Shown here one piece after another: positions 8,609-17,550 of a stretch of DNA of 62,617 nt (within the stretch, counting starts at the first letter, position 1; every line of letters starts with the position of its first letter). The notes under the pieces were generated by a model. It was given only the letters and a program-made list of their open reading frames with translations. It was not told where the DNA came from and did no database searches. Source of the DNA: Bacteroidales bacterium 52_46 (GTDB lineage Bacteria > Bacteroidota > Bacteroidia > Bacteroidales > Muribaculaceae); the NCBI GenBank assembly GCA_001915385.1, contig MNQK01000035.1:184779-247395 (forward strand), given 5' to 3'. The translations under genes and the position numbers were made by a program.

Positions 8609-9850
8609 TTATTTCAGTTCCATAGCTAAAAGGGTGAGGGCGGTGGTAGATGCTCGGTCGATGACACGGTCGCGCGTACCGGGGAAGTGGTAGGCGGCGG
8701 TGACGGTGCGCGCCGGAGTCGATATGGCTATGCACACGGTTCCTACCGGTTTGCCCGGTGTGGCTCCCGACGGCCCTGCGATGCCCGAAGTGGCAATCGC
8801 GCAGTCGGTACCGATAGCCTTGCGTGCACCTTCGGCCATCTGCGCGGCGACTTGCTCGCTTACGACACCGTATTCTTCGATTGATGCCTGCTTGACGCCG
8901 AGCAGATTGACTTTTACCTTGTTGTCGTATGACACAACGGAGCCGTAGTAGCAGTCGGAGCAGCCGGCAATGGCCGTGATGCGGTGCGCGATATTGCCTC
9001 CGGTGCAGCTTTCGGCGGTGGCTACGGTATATCCTTTTGCACGGAGACGACGTAAGAGCGATTCCTCGGGCGTCATGTCGTTGTCGGCCAGCAGGTGGTC
9101 GGCGAAACGCCGGCACAGTTCGGCGTGCAGTCGGTCGAGTGTCGACTGTAGCAGAGCGCCGTCGGTATGACGTCCGTCGAGGCGCAGACGTATTATACCC
9201 GGTTTGGGGAGGTATGCGAGATGTACGAAAGCGGGGAGCGCTTCTTCCCATTCGTCGAGCTGCATGGCCACCTTTGACTCCGTAAGGCCTTCGACGATGA
9301 CGCAGCGGTGGGCGATATGCTCGTCGCTGTGAAATTTTGCCATCAGCTGCGGGAATACTTCCGCCTGAAACATCTGCAATGTCTCGAACGGCACTCCGGG
9401 CATTGACACGAGCACTTTGCCGTCGGGGCGCTCGAACCACATGATTGGCGCCGTGCCGACGCGGTTCTGTATCACGCGGCATGAGGTAGGCACCATGGCC
9501 TGCGCCTCGGTCAGCGCGTTGAGCTGAATGCCGCGTTTGGCGAACACTTCCTTGATATTGTCGAGCACGGTCGGGTCATGACGGAGTTCGCCTCCGAAAT
9601 ACCGGCACAATGTAAGTTTTGTTATGTCATCTTTGGTAGGGCCGAGGCCGCCGGTGGTGAGCACTACGTCGGCCGCAAGGAATGCTTCGTCGACGGCCGC
9701 CGTTATAGCGTCGGCATCGTCGTGGATTACCTTCACATACTCCACGCTCCACCCCGCGGGGTCAATCATGCGGGCTATGGCTCCCGAGTTTGTATCGACG
9801 ACCTGTCCGATAAGCAGTTCGTCGCCTATTGCTATTATCGCTGTTTTCAT
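8609..9850 (-). CDS. cinA: CinA-family nicotinamide-nucleotide amidase / competence-damage protein
   Basis: 413 residues, the usual CinA length. N-terminal MoaB/Mog-like domain (about 1-170) with 'IGDELLIGQVVDTNS' and 'TTGGLGPTKDDITK'; C-terminal CinA amidase domain (about 255-405) with 'TAESCTGGNIAHRI' and 'ATSGIAGPSG'. The family deamidates nicotinamide mononucleotide in NAD recycling and has an ADP-ribose pyrophosphatase activity; the competence link is historical. Its ATG overlaps the stop of the glycosyltransferase gene by 4 bases (9847-9850). Part of the tamB-tsaD-glycosyltransferase-cinA run. Cytoplasmic. Confidence 0.92.
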   Translation of the reverse strand: MKTAIIAIGDELLIGQVVDTNSGAIARMIDPAGWSVEYVKVIHDDADAITAAVDEAFLAADVVLTTGGLGPTKDDITKLTLCRYFGGELRHDPTVLDNIKEVFAKRGIQLNALTEAQAMVPTSCRVIQNRVGTAPIMWFERPDGKVLVSMPGVPFETLQMFQAEVFPQLMAKFHSDEHIAHRCVIVEGLTESKVAMQLDEWEEALPAFVHLAYLPKPGIIRLRLDGRHTDGALLQSTLDRLHAELCRRFADHLLADNDMTPEESLLRRLRAKGYTVATAESCTGGNIAHRITAIAGCSDCYYGSVVSYDNKVKVNLLGVKQASIEEYGVVSEQVAAQMAEGARKAIGTDCAIATSGIAGPSGATPGKPVGTVCIAISTPARTVTAAYHFPGTRDRVIDRASTTALTLLAMELK

Positions 9851-10815
9851 TTTGCCAGTAATTTTTTACATAAGTAAGTTGATTTGAATATAAACGGGAA
9901 ATATTGCAGCAGGGCGCCGATACGGTTTTTCAGCCTGACCTTGCGCCCGAACAGCTGGCTCACGGCGAGCCGCCTGACCACGCGTCGGCATTCGGCCATT
10001 TCGGCTGTCATGGATGGATTGTTGACTTCTATCAGCAGCCACAGGTTGAACGCCGCGCTGAAATGACGTGAGCGCGCGGCTTTGCACAGCTTTTTATCGC
10101 CGGCGAAACAGTCGCACAGACGGGCTGTCGCTTTTAATGCGTCAAGACGACTTTTCGAGAAAGTATGCAACAGGCTGTTTTCATTACTCCTGTATCCATA
10201 CACAATATCGTCAATGACGGCTATCCGTGGAGTGTCGACGAATATGCGGGGTATCAACTGGAGGTCTTCATATATTAGTCCTTCAGTGAATGTAGTATCC
10301 AGCCATACGTTTTTACGGTATAGTTTTCCCCACGCCGACGGATTTATACTGTCGTAGTAATGCTTTTGATAGAGCATGATTTCCGTGGCGTCTTTCCCTG
10401 AAAAAAAGAGAACATCATCTTTATCCGCGGGCGTAACGACCTGCAGTTCATCAGTAAAACTGCGATATCTCCCCATCACAATGTCAATCCCGTCGGCGGC
10501 ATTGGCGGCGTGTAGCATTTTTTTCAGCGCTCCGGGTGCAAGCATGTCGTCACCGTCGACCATTGCAAGCCATTCGCCCGTGGAGTGCCGCAACGCAGTG
10601 TTGCGCGCGGCCGAAGGACCGCCGTGCCTGCAATACAGTGCTTTTATACAGCTGTGCTGTCGTGCATATCGGCGTATGATGTCACGCGTGCTGTCGGTCG
10701 ATTCGTCGTCGACGACGATTATCTCCAGGTCGACACCTTCCTGTGCCAATACGGAGTCGAGGCATGCACCGATGTATTTCTCAACGTTGTATGCCGGAAT
10801 AATAACGGAAATCAT
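9847..10815 (-). CDS. Family 2 glycosyltransferase
   Basis: 322 residues from ATG 10815, where the standard GT2 beginning 'MISVIIPAYNVEKYIG' falls; the open frame extends further but overlaps tsaD with arginine-rich nonsense. GT-A fold signs: nucleotide-binding 'VVDDESTDST', 'GGPSAARNTAL' and the metal-binding 'MVDGDD'. No strong membrane helices, so probably a peripheral cytoplasmic enzyme acting on a lipid or protein glycan. Acceptor and sugar cannot be read from sequence. It lies 15 bases after tsaD and overlaps cinA by 4 bases, so it is in their operon, though the functions are unrelated. Confidence 0.85.
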   Translation of the reverse strand: MISVIIPAYNVEKYIGACLDSVLAQEGVDLEIIVVDDESTDSTRDIIRRYARQHSCIKALYCRHGGPSAARNTALRHSTGEWLAMVDGDDMLAPGALKKMLHAANAADGIDIVMGRYRSFTDELQVVTPADKDDVLFFSGKDATEIMLYQKHYYDSINPSAWGKLYRKNVWLDTTFTEGLIYEDLQLIPRIFVDTPRIAVIDDIVYGYRSNENSLLHTFSKSRLDALKATARLCDCFAGDKKLCKAARSRHFSAAFNLWLLIEVNNPSMTAEMAECRRVVRRLAVSQLFGRKVRLKNRIGALLQYFPFIFKSTYLCKKLLAK

Positions 10816-10829
10816 AGAGGTATGTCGGT

Positions 10830-11846
10830 TTACACGCCGACGCGTGCGAAGGGAGCCGCGTCGTAGGCGCAGAATTGTTGGTCGAGATATTTGAAATAGC
10901 CGGCGATGGCCACCATTGCCGCGTTGTCGGTGGTGAATACGCGTTCGGGTATGAAAGCCTTGAGGCCGCGGCGTTGGCAATAGTCGGCTATGGCCGCGCG
11001 TATGCCCGAGTTGGCCGATACGCCTCCGCCTATGGCTACCGTCTTGACGCCTGTAGCTTTCACAGCCTTATCGAGTTTGTTTATCAGTATCTCGATTATG
11101 GTGCGCTGCAGCGAAGCCGCGAGGTCGTCGATATTTTTGGTTATGAATTCGGGGTCGGTGGCTACGTTGTCGCGCAGTGTGTAGAGGAACGAGGTCTTCA
11201 GCCCGCTGAAACTGTAGTCGTAGCCCGGTATGTGCGGCTTGGCGAATTTGAAGCGGTTGGGATTGCCGTTGGCAGCGTGGCGGTCGATATGCGGGCCGCC
11301 GGGATAGGGGAGACCCATCACCTTGGCGCACTTGTCAAACGCCTCGCCGGCCGCATCGTCGATGGTGCGCCCGAGTATCTCCATGTCGTTGTAGTTTTTC
11401 ACGAGGATTATCTGCGAGTTGCCACCCGATATGAGCAGGCACAGAAACGGGTATTCCGGTACCGTGTCGTCAGGCTGTCGGCGTATGAAATGCGACAGCA
11501 CATGTCCGTGCAGGTGGTTGACATCAACTATCGGTATCCTGAGCCCGAGTGACATTCCTTTGGCGAATGAAGTGCCTACAAGTAGCGAACCGAGTAGTCC
11601 CGGACCGCGTGTGAATGCTATCGCGCTCAGGTCGGAAGCCTGTATGCCGGCCCGGCGCAGAGCCGTGTCGACCACCGGAACGATGTTCTGCTGGTGGGCG
11701 CGCGATGCGAGTTCGGGCACCACGCCGCCGTATTCCTCGTGCACGCTCTGTGATGCTATGACGTTGGAAAGCAATATCCCGTCGCGGATTACAGCCGCCG
11801 ACGTATCGTCGCATGACGATTCTATACCAAGTATTGTTACGCTCAT
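10830..11846 (-). CDS. tsaD: tRNA threonylcarbamoyladenosine transferase TsaD
   Basis: 338 residues, normal length. Family hallmarks: 'ILGIESSCDDTSAAVI' at the N-terminus, the metal-binding 'NHLHGHVLSH', 'LISGGNSQIIL', 'YDYSFSGLKTS' and 'AIGGGVSANSGIR'. It transfers the threonylcarbamoyl group from TC-AMP to A37 of ANN-decoding tRNAs, with TsaB and TsaE (not in this window). Cytoplasmic, usually essential. It begins 33 bases after tamB ends on the same strand and is likely cotranscribed with it. Confidence 0.95.
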   Translation of the reverse strand: MSVTILGIESSCDDTSAAVIRDGILLSNVIASQSVHEEYGGVVPELASRAHQQNIVPVVDTALRRAGIQASDLSAIAFTRGPGLLGSLLVGTSFAKGMSLGLRIPIVDVNHLHGHVLSHFIRRQPDDTVPEYPFLCLLISGGNSQIILVKNYNDMEILGRTIDDAAGEAFDKCAKVMGLPYPGGPHIDRHAANGNPNRFKFAKPHIPGYDYSFSGLKTSFLYTLRDNVATDPEFITKNIDDLAASLQRTIIEILINKLDKAVKATGVKTVAIGGGVSANSGIRAAIADYCQRRGLKAFIPERVFTTDNAAMVAIAGYFKYLDQQFCAYDAAPFARVGV

Positions 11847-11879
11847 TTTATGATGCTGTTTGTCTGTTTTTACAATTGT

Positions 11880-14800
11880 TTATTGATTTTTGAACTGCAG
11901 AAGCGGCGCCGGAACTGCCGTGGAGTCGCCGGCGTGCACGGTCGTGTCGGCCGGCGCTGTCGGCCGGAAAGGCGCACGGTCATGCTGCACGTCATCCTTA
12001 TCGGCGTCAGCCGTGCTGTCTGTATTCATGTCACTGCCCTCATCCTTGTCTTTGTCACTGTCGGCGTCCGTCGTCGGTTTCTTCCTTCTCCACGCCCGCA
12101 GGAATGAGAAAATGTTGTCGAAATCTTTCTTGAACATCACGCCGACGCCCTGCGTTGTGTCGGCCGTGCGCAGATAGTAATTCTGGTCGTTGTAGAAATT
12201 ATATGCCTTGAGCCTGATGGAGCCTGTGCGGTTGAGCAGGTATTCAATCTGGAAATCGCCGATAAACTGGTTGGAGTTCATCAGATTGTCGCGATAGCCG
12301 AAGTTGCCGTTGAGCAGAAGGCGGTTGTTGAGCAGTCGGCTCGAAAGGGCCACGTCGACCTCCATGTCGGAGAAGTCGCCGCGGTCGCTGCGGAAATTGG
12401 GCGACACGCTCCAGTTGTCGCTCAGGTGGCCGAGAATGTTGCTCAGCTGTGACGATATGGTCGACGACGCCACCGAGAACAGTTCATTGCCCTTCGTTGT
12501 CGATGTCATATAGTCCGGCGTATAGAAGCGGTTGAGCGCGAGCAGATATATTATCTGCCGGTTCATCATCTCCTCGGTGCTAACGATGGAACGCACCTTG
12601 CGGTAAGTGTCTGACGTGAGGGTGGGGAATGCAAGGTCAAAGCTGATTTCGGGCTGCTGTATGTCGCCCCTTACCCTCAGCACTGCATGAACGGGCACAT
12701 TAGTGCGGTTGAGTTCCTTGTCCTGAAGGAACGACTCGTCGAGGTCGCTCAGGTTGGCGTTGAGCGGATATATGGCCTCGATGTTGAGGCGAGCTGTCAG
12801 CGGGTCGCCGGTAAACGCGATCTGGCTTCCGGAGTTGATTATGAAATCCTTTATGATGATGTCCTGCAGCGTGAAGTTGTACGTGCCGCGGTCGAGCGTG
12901 TATGTGCCGAACATACGCAGGTCGTTGTCGGCCGACGTGTATACCATGCGCATATTTCCCTGTCCGTGCGAACGTATGCGGTCGCCTCCCACTGGGTCCA
13001 TTACTAAGATTATCTCGGCTTCGGGCGTGATGTTGACACGCAGTTCGATGATGTAGTCCGACGACTCCTCGTCGGCCGGTTTGTTGAGCAACGCGCGCAG
13101 ATGCTCTACCGCGCCGAGACGTTCGTCGACCTTCACCTCCTCCTCTTCAACAGCCGGAGCGTCCTTGTCGCGGAATGTGAGGAATGTATACTCATCGGCT
13201 ATCTCAAGTTCGGAAAGCACGAACGAGAATGTCGACCCTGCGGTAGTCGTGGCCTCCACGTCGATTTTCACCACGCCCGGCTCACCTTTGATTGTGGCGC
13301 CTCCGTTGACGAATATCTTGCCGTACCAGTCGGAGTTCTGCTTGGGCGACTCATCATAGACGAGCATACCGCGTGCGTCGGAGATGGCGAAATCGAATGT
13401 CGGATTACGGAAAAATTCGTGCTTTACCGTGCCGTCAAGACGCGCCGTGTGTCCGTAAGGATCGCTCAGTGTCACATTCTCGAGGCGTATCTTTCCGGGA
13501 GTGATTTTTATTGAGTCGGATGCAGTGAAATATGTGTTGGTGAAGTCCAGTTTCAGGCGGAGGTCCTTGACATAGAGGTCGCCTTCCATGTCGATGTCGG
13601 AGAATGTGCCGAATATACGTGCCGACCCCGAGCCGAGGCCGCTTATGTCGGATGCAAAAGCCTTCATGTACTCCTCCATGAATCCTACGGGTGTCTCGTC
13701 GGGCTTGAGGCGTATGTCGAGCGATGAACTCAACGGGAAAATCTCCCCTTCCACTTTAGCTGTCTTGCCGTTGGGCTGATGGATAGTTCCGTCTATGGCT
13801 ACGGCCTTGAGGTCGTTGTCCCACCATGATAGCACGTCGGCGTCGCCGAGCACGCACCTGTTGTAGCTTATGTCGGTGACGTGTATGCCATCGGTCGACA
13901 GGTGCGGCGCGTCGGTCAGCAGGCTCGATGCTGTGAGCCTTCCCGTGGCATCTCCTCCAAGCATTACCTTGTCTATGCCGACAGCCTCGAATATGTAGTC
14001 GAGGTTGAGATTGAGCACATCGATGTCAACGACATCGTCGGGATCATGCGATACGGTCCCGTTAACCTTTACAAACTGGTTCTGACGGCTGACGTTGATG
14101 TCGGAAATATTTATCCGTGACATTCCGTTGGTGACAATCAGGGCCGGCGCTATAGTCCACACCGAGTCATTGAACGTCATGGTCGACCGGTGTATGTCGG
14201 TGTAGGTGTTGAGTTCGCCGGCGTATCTGTTTAGCAGAGTCGACATGGATACCGCTCCGCTGTATTCGCGCTGTCGGTCAATCTTCCACTTGATGTCGGT
14301 ATCAACCACATTCTCCTTGGCCTGCATCGCGAGGGTGACGGCCGTCATGCCGTCTTTCGACGGAAATGAGGTATTGAGCACCGCGCGGTCCACGCCTGCC
14401 GTCCCGTCGATAAGCGCGGTTAGCTGGGTGCCCTCGATGAGTTTGTTGCCTTGCCGCATGTACGGTGCGTCGACATTGAGCGTTGCCTGCGATGTGGCTG
14501 CGTCGATATTGCCGTCGATATCAATCGGATATATGGCATAGACGGGCAGATTGAAAAATTCCGTCAGGCCGTCAAGATTGTCGAGCCTGAAATCGAAATT
14601 GAAATCGTTGCCGGTGCTGTCGGCGGGATAGTGCCCTTTTGCCGTCGCGGGAGAGCCGGAGAGTGCAGGCAGCGCATGCATTGCAATATCGCGCAGGGTC
14701 GGCATCAGGGTTGCAAACCGGAAGTCGCCGGTAATGTCTCCGTTTATGATGTCGCTTTCGATTTCAAGGCGCCGGGGAAGTTCCGATGCTTTGCTTGTAA

Positions 14801-16565
14801 GTGTTATATCTCCGATTGAAAGCGATTTGTCATGATTAGACGAGATGTCGAGACCGCTTATGCGTATTGTGCCGTCGGCACGGTCAGGCAGCAATCCCTC
14901 AAGTTCGGCGTCAATGTGCGCGTTGAGCAGATAGCCATCGAATCTGTCGGTCAGATTAAGGCCGTTGAGATCGACATTGTCGAGCGATGCCGTGAGTTTC
15001 AGATTTTCCTTCCCCGGAGTCAACGCGCCGCGGAATGCTGCATCTATGTTTCCCGCGGCGTCGGAAAGCGTGGCGTTGCCGTCAAAAGCCCCTGCCTTGT
15101 AATCAAGTGCCGCCATGAGCTGCGTGTAGTTGTGCCCGCGGTAGGTGAAGTCGGTGATTTTTCCTTCCAGATGCGCTTTGCTCCTGCGTCCTGCGAGAGT
15201 GGCTTCCCCTTTGAAATTACCGTTGAGCGCACCGAGGTCGTCGCGTCCGAGAGCCTCGCGCAGACTGATGTTTTTCGCCGTGATGTCAAATTTGGCCGAT
15301 AACGGCACGTCGTCATTCGGTTTCATATACGCCATCTGCGCGGTCACGAATCCCTCGTCGAGAATGACGTCGGCTTTCGCGCGTCCTGACTTCGCGTTAC
15401 CCTCGGCATTACCTTTGAGCGTGATTCCGTGGGGCAGATTGATATTGCCGGGCAGCGGCAGGTTCATTCTGGCAAGAAGAGTGTGGATTTTCCCGCCTAT
15501 TCTCACCGACAGGTCATTGACCTTATAGTGGAGTTTCTCCTTGTCAAGCGGATTATCTATAATGCCGTTGTGCAGGGTCATTGCAAGTTCTCCGCTGTTG
15601 TCGGTTATGGCTATGTCCTTCAGATTGATGCGTTCGGGGCCCGCTTCGATGTCGATATTGAAATTGAGGGTAGCGTTGACTCCTGTAAGTTCCGGCGCGA
15701 GGGGGGCGATGTCGGGAAGATAGATATGGCTGCCGGGCTTGAAGCCGAGATTGAGCGAACGTCCCGATATTCCTGTGGCGATACCGCCGAGCGACGTCAG
15801 CGATTCCTTTAAATCCATCGGCTCGATTTTTGAGCCCGGCATCTCTATGACCATGTTCTCCCATCCGATTTCTTCGGGCGAATAGCAGAATCCTGAATGC
15901 AGGTCGGTTATCTCCATTCCCGATTGTTCGGCGAAAGCCAGCCGCTTGAGATTGACGCGGCAGTAGTCATTACTCAGTCGCGGTATGTTGAGGTCGGCGC
16001 GCAGATTGTAGATGCGTACATGGTTTTTGTCGAATACGCCGCGTTCGGGATATGGCGCCGAATCCACGTCATAGCTGACGGTCGACCGTCGTATGACCAC
16101 GGTATTGATGCGCACGTCGAATTTCGTCGGCTCTTTCTGCTCGTTTTTACCCGACAGCGCGTCGATAACAGGCTGTATGTTGAGAGGTGCGTCGGGCGTA
16201 GCGCGGTGCAGGCGCATGTCGAGACCGGTCAGCTCGGCATAGTCCACCGCAATCTTTCCGTGCATTACAAGCTCGTAAATATTGATGCCGGCACCGAGAC
16301 GGTCTACTTTCATCAGCGTGTCGCCTTGGTTGACAATAGCGACCTCACGCATCGTCGCACGGTTGAACGGGCGTAGTCCGAGGTCGCCGACAGTGACCTC
16401 CGCACCGAGTTTCTCGCTGAGGACATTCTCACATTTCTCGCGTATCGCATCCTGAATCCACGGCAACGATAACGCCACATACAATAATGCCGGCACGACT
16501 ACAGCGAGGACAATGCATGTCATCACCACCCCGCGTATTATTTTGAATATTCCCTTTAATTTCAT
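11880..16565 (-). CDS. tamB: TamB/AsmA-family translocation and assembly protein
   Basis: About 1561 residues from ATG 16565 ('MKLKGIFKIIRGVV'); a TAnnTTTG box at 16617-16624 puts transcription start just upstream and rules out the longer frame. One N-terminal membrane helix (about residues 11-33), a long repetitive beta-rich body (AsmA-like, about 40-1150), and a C-terminal DUF490/TamB domain with 'MNRQIIYLLALNRF', 'SSTISSQLSNILG' and 'NGNFGYRDN'. The end is acidic and low-complexity (D/K-rich), unlike most TamB. The family spans the periplasm and helps move phospholipid and outer-membrane proteins. No tamA (BamA-like) gene is adjacent. Confidence 0.88.
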   Translation of the reverse strand: MKLKGIFKIIRGVVMTCIVLAVVVPALLYVALSLPWIQDAIREKCENVLSEKLGAEVTVGDLGLRPFNRATMREVAIVNQGDTLMKVDRLGAGINIYELVMHGKIAVDYAELTGLDMRLHRATPDAPLNIQPVIDALSGKNEQKEPTKFDVRINTVVIRRSTVSYDVDSAPYPERGVFDKNHVRIYNLRADLNIPRLSNDYCRVNLKRLAFAEQSGMEITDLHSGFCYSPEEIGWENMVIEMPGSKIEPMDLKESLTSLGGIATGISGRSLNLGFKPGSHIYLPDIAPLAPELTGVNATLNFNIDIEAGPERINLKDIAITDNSGELAMTLHNGIIDNPLDKEKLHYKVNDLSVRIGGKIHTLLARMNLPLPGNINLPHGITLKGNAEGNAKSGRAKADVILDEGFVTAQMAYMKPNDDVPLSAKFDITAKNISLREALGRDDLGALNGNFKGEATLAGRRSKAHLEGKITDFTYRGHNYTQLMAALDYKAGAFDGNATLSDAAGNIDAAFRGALTPGKENLKLTASLDNVDLNGLNLTDRFDGYLLNAHIDAELEGLLPDRADGTIRISGLDISSNHDKSLSIGDITLTSKASELPRRLEIESDIINGDITGDFRFATLMPTLRDIAMHALPALSGSPATAKGHYPADSTGNDFNFDFRLDNLDGLTEFFNLPVYAIYPIDIDGNIDAATSQATLNVDAPYMRQGNKLIEGTQLTALIDGTAGVDRAVLNTSFPSKDGMTAVTLAMQAKENVVDTDIKWKIDRQREYSGAVSMSTLLNRYAGELNTYTDIHRSTMTFNDSVWTIAPALIVTNGMSRINISDINVSRQNQFVKVNGTVSHDPDDVVDIDVLNLNLDYIFEAVGIDKVMLGGDATGRLTASSLLTDAPHLSTDGIHVTDISYNRCVLGDADVLSWWDNDLKAVAIDGTIHQPNGKTAKVEGEIFPLSSSLDIRLKPDETPVGFMEEYMKAFASDISGLGSGSARIFGTFSDIDMEGDLYVKDLRLKLDFTNTYFTASDSIKITPGKIRLENVTLSDPYGHTARLDGTVKHEFFRNPTFDFAISDARGMLVYDESPKQNSDWYGKIFVNGGATIKGEPGVVKIDVEATTTAGSTFSFVLSELEIADEYTFLTFRDKDAPAVEEEEVKVDERLGAVEHLRALLNKPADEESSDYIIELRVNITPEAEIILVMDPVGGDRIRSHGQGNMRMVYTSADNDLRMFGTYTLDRGTYNFTLQDIIIKDFIINSGSQIAFTGDPLTARLNIEAIYPLNANLSDLDESFLQDKELNRTNVPVHAVLRVRGDIQQPEISFDLAFPTLTSDTYRKVRSIVSTEEMMNRQIIYLLALNRFYTPDYMTSTTKGNELFSVASSTISSQLSNILGHLSDNWSVSPNFRSDRGDFSDMEVDVALSSRLLNNRLLLNGNFGYRDNLMNSNQFIGDFQIEYLLNRTGSIRLKAYNFYNDQNYYLRTADTTQGVGVMFKKDFDNIFSFLRAWRRKKPTTDADSDKDKDEGSDMNTDSTADADKDDVQHDRAPFRPTAPADTTVHAGDSTAVPAPLLQFKNQ

Positions 16566-16616
16566 TGCAATGATACCTTCTACGCAACAGCGTAAATCAA
16601 CATTCAGGTAAACATA

Positions 16617-16624
16617 CAAAGTTA
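16617..16624 (-). promoter_or_regulatory. -7 box (TAACTTTG) for tamB
   Basis: Matches the Bacteroidetes TAnnTTTG element on the minus strand; transcription start expected near 16612. Supports the tamB start at 16565. Confidence 0.5.
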
Positions 16625-16721
16625 CGCAAAATTCCCATAACTCCATCCATCTTCCCCTGCAAAAATCGCCGTGCGCGACTATCTTTTATTTCACATAATA
16701 TGGAGCGATCCTGACATTCTT

Positions 16722-16752
16722 TTTGTAGGATAGAAGTTTTTGTATATCTTTG
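16722..16752 (+). promoter_or_regulatory. Consensus Bacteroidetes promoter for the outer-membrane barrel gene
   Basis: TTTG at 16722-16725, a 19-base spacer, then TATCTTTG at 16745-16752: a full match to the TTTG/TAnnTTTG pair at the expected spacing. Start expected near 16757, giving a leader of about 70 bases. Confidence 0.75.
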
Positions 16753-16827
16753 CGGGGGGTATAGGCGAGGGGGCTTGCGTAGTTAGGTCTGATAGCTCGG
16801 CTTGTTGGTGTTTTTTACTTCTTATTT

Positions 16828-17352
16828 ATGAAATTTACCAGGATTATTTCTTTTGTAGCTTTTACATTGTCGGTCGTGCCTGTCGTTTCGGCGCGCGAAA
16901 ACTCTATGGGTGTGCGGATTGGGTATAATTCGCGCAATTCATCGCCTACCGCCGGACTGTGGTTCCAGCATGAATTTGCCCCGCATTTCCGTCTTGCGCC
17001 TAATGTCGACTATATCTTCCGCAAGGATAATACCGACGCATTGTCAATCAATTGCAACGCCCAGTTCCCCATCCATTTCGGCCTGACCGGTGCCTTTGCC
17101 TTCTATCCTCTTGCCGGACTGAATTATACGAGCTGGAATTATCATCATACCGACGATCCCGACATCAGCGACAGCTCGTCTGACGGTGCCGGCGATGTCA
17201 CATCACGCAAAAACCGTTTCGGAATCAATGGCGGCGCCGGCCTTGAATACCGTGTGACTCCCACACTCAAACTGGCTCTCGAAGCAAAAGGTACCTTCGT
17301 AAAAAGCTATTCATCAGCCACCGTAACCATCTCGATAGGCTACGTATTCTGA
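16828..17352 (+). CDS. Small outer-membrane beta-barrel protein
   Basis: 174 residues. Signal peptide cut expected after 'VVSA' (residue 22). The mature part alternates polar and hydrophobic residues in eight or so strands ('GLWFQHEFAPHFRLAPNVDY', 'FGINGGAGLEYRVTPTLKL') and ends in 'VTISIGYVF' with the terminal phenylalanine expected for Bam-dependent barrels. Fits the OmpX/outer-membrane beta-barrel group. A D/S-rich loop ('DDPDISDSSSDGAGD') is probably extracellular. Transcribed away from tamB from its own consensus promoter. Function unknown, perhaps envelope stability or adhesion. Confidence 0.8.
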   Translation: MKFTRIISFVAFTLSVVPVVSARENSMGVRIGYNSRNSSPTAGLWFQHEFAPHFRLAPNVDYIFRKDNTDALSINCNAQFPIHFGLTGAFAFYPLAGLNYTSWNYHHTDDPDISDSSSDGAGDVTSRKNRFGINGGAGLEYRVTPTLKLALEAKGTFVKSYSSATVTISIGYVF

Positions 17353-17435
17353 TTCCCGGTACAGCGTCACCCCATTGCCATAAGTACACGTAGTGTATAG
17401 CCGTAAAATCCCCATATATTTGCAGGGAAATTTTA

Positions 17436-17516
17436 AACCGCGGTTGAAAACCGCGGCTGCTACGCGGCTGATTACCAGTATGCTTTGATTAGTAGCCGCG
17501 GTTTTTAACCGCGGAA
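17436..17516. repeat. CCGCGG double-hairpin repeat, copy 1
   Basis: Each end is itself a small palindrome (AACCGCGGTTGAAAACCGCGG and its counterpart) and the two ends pair with each other across a core containing GCTGATTA and TAGTAGCCGCGG. It lies between the convergent barrel and tolC-like genes, so it may also terminate transcription in both directions. Confidence 0.8.
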
Positions 17517-17550
17517 GGTTTAGTTTTTGCGATGCCATTTATGCGTCTAT

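Noticed and set aside
8601..9482. 293-residue arginine-rich frame on the minus strand
   Set aside because: A frame-shifted reading of cinA.
10875..11552. 225-residue open frame on the plus strand
   Set aside because: Lies opposite tsaD, whose motifs are unmistakable; composition is a reverse-strand shadow of GC-rich coding DNA.
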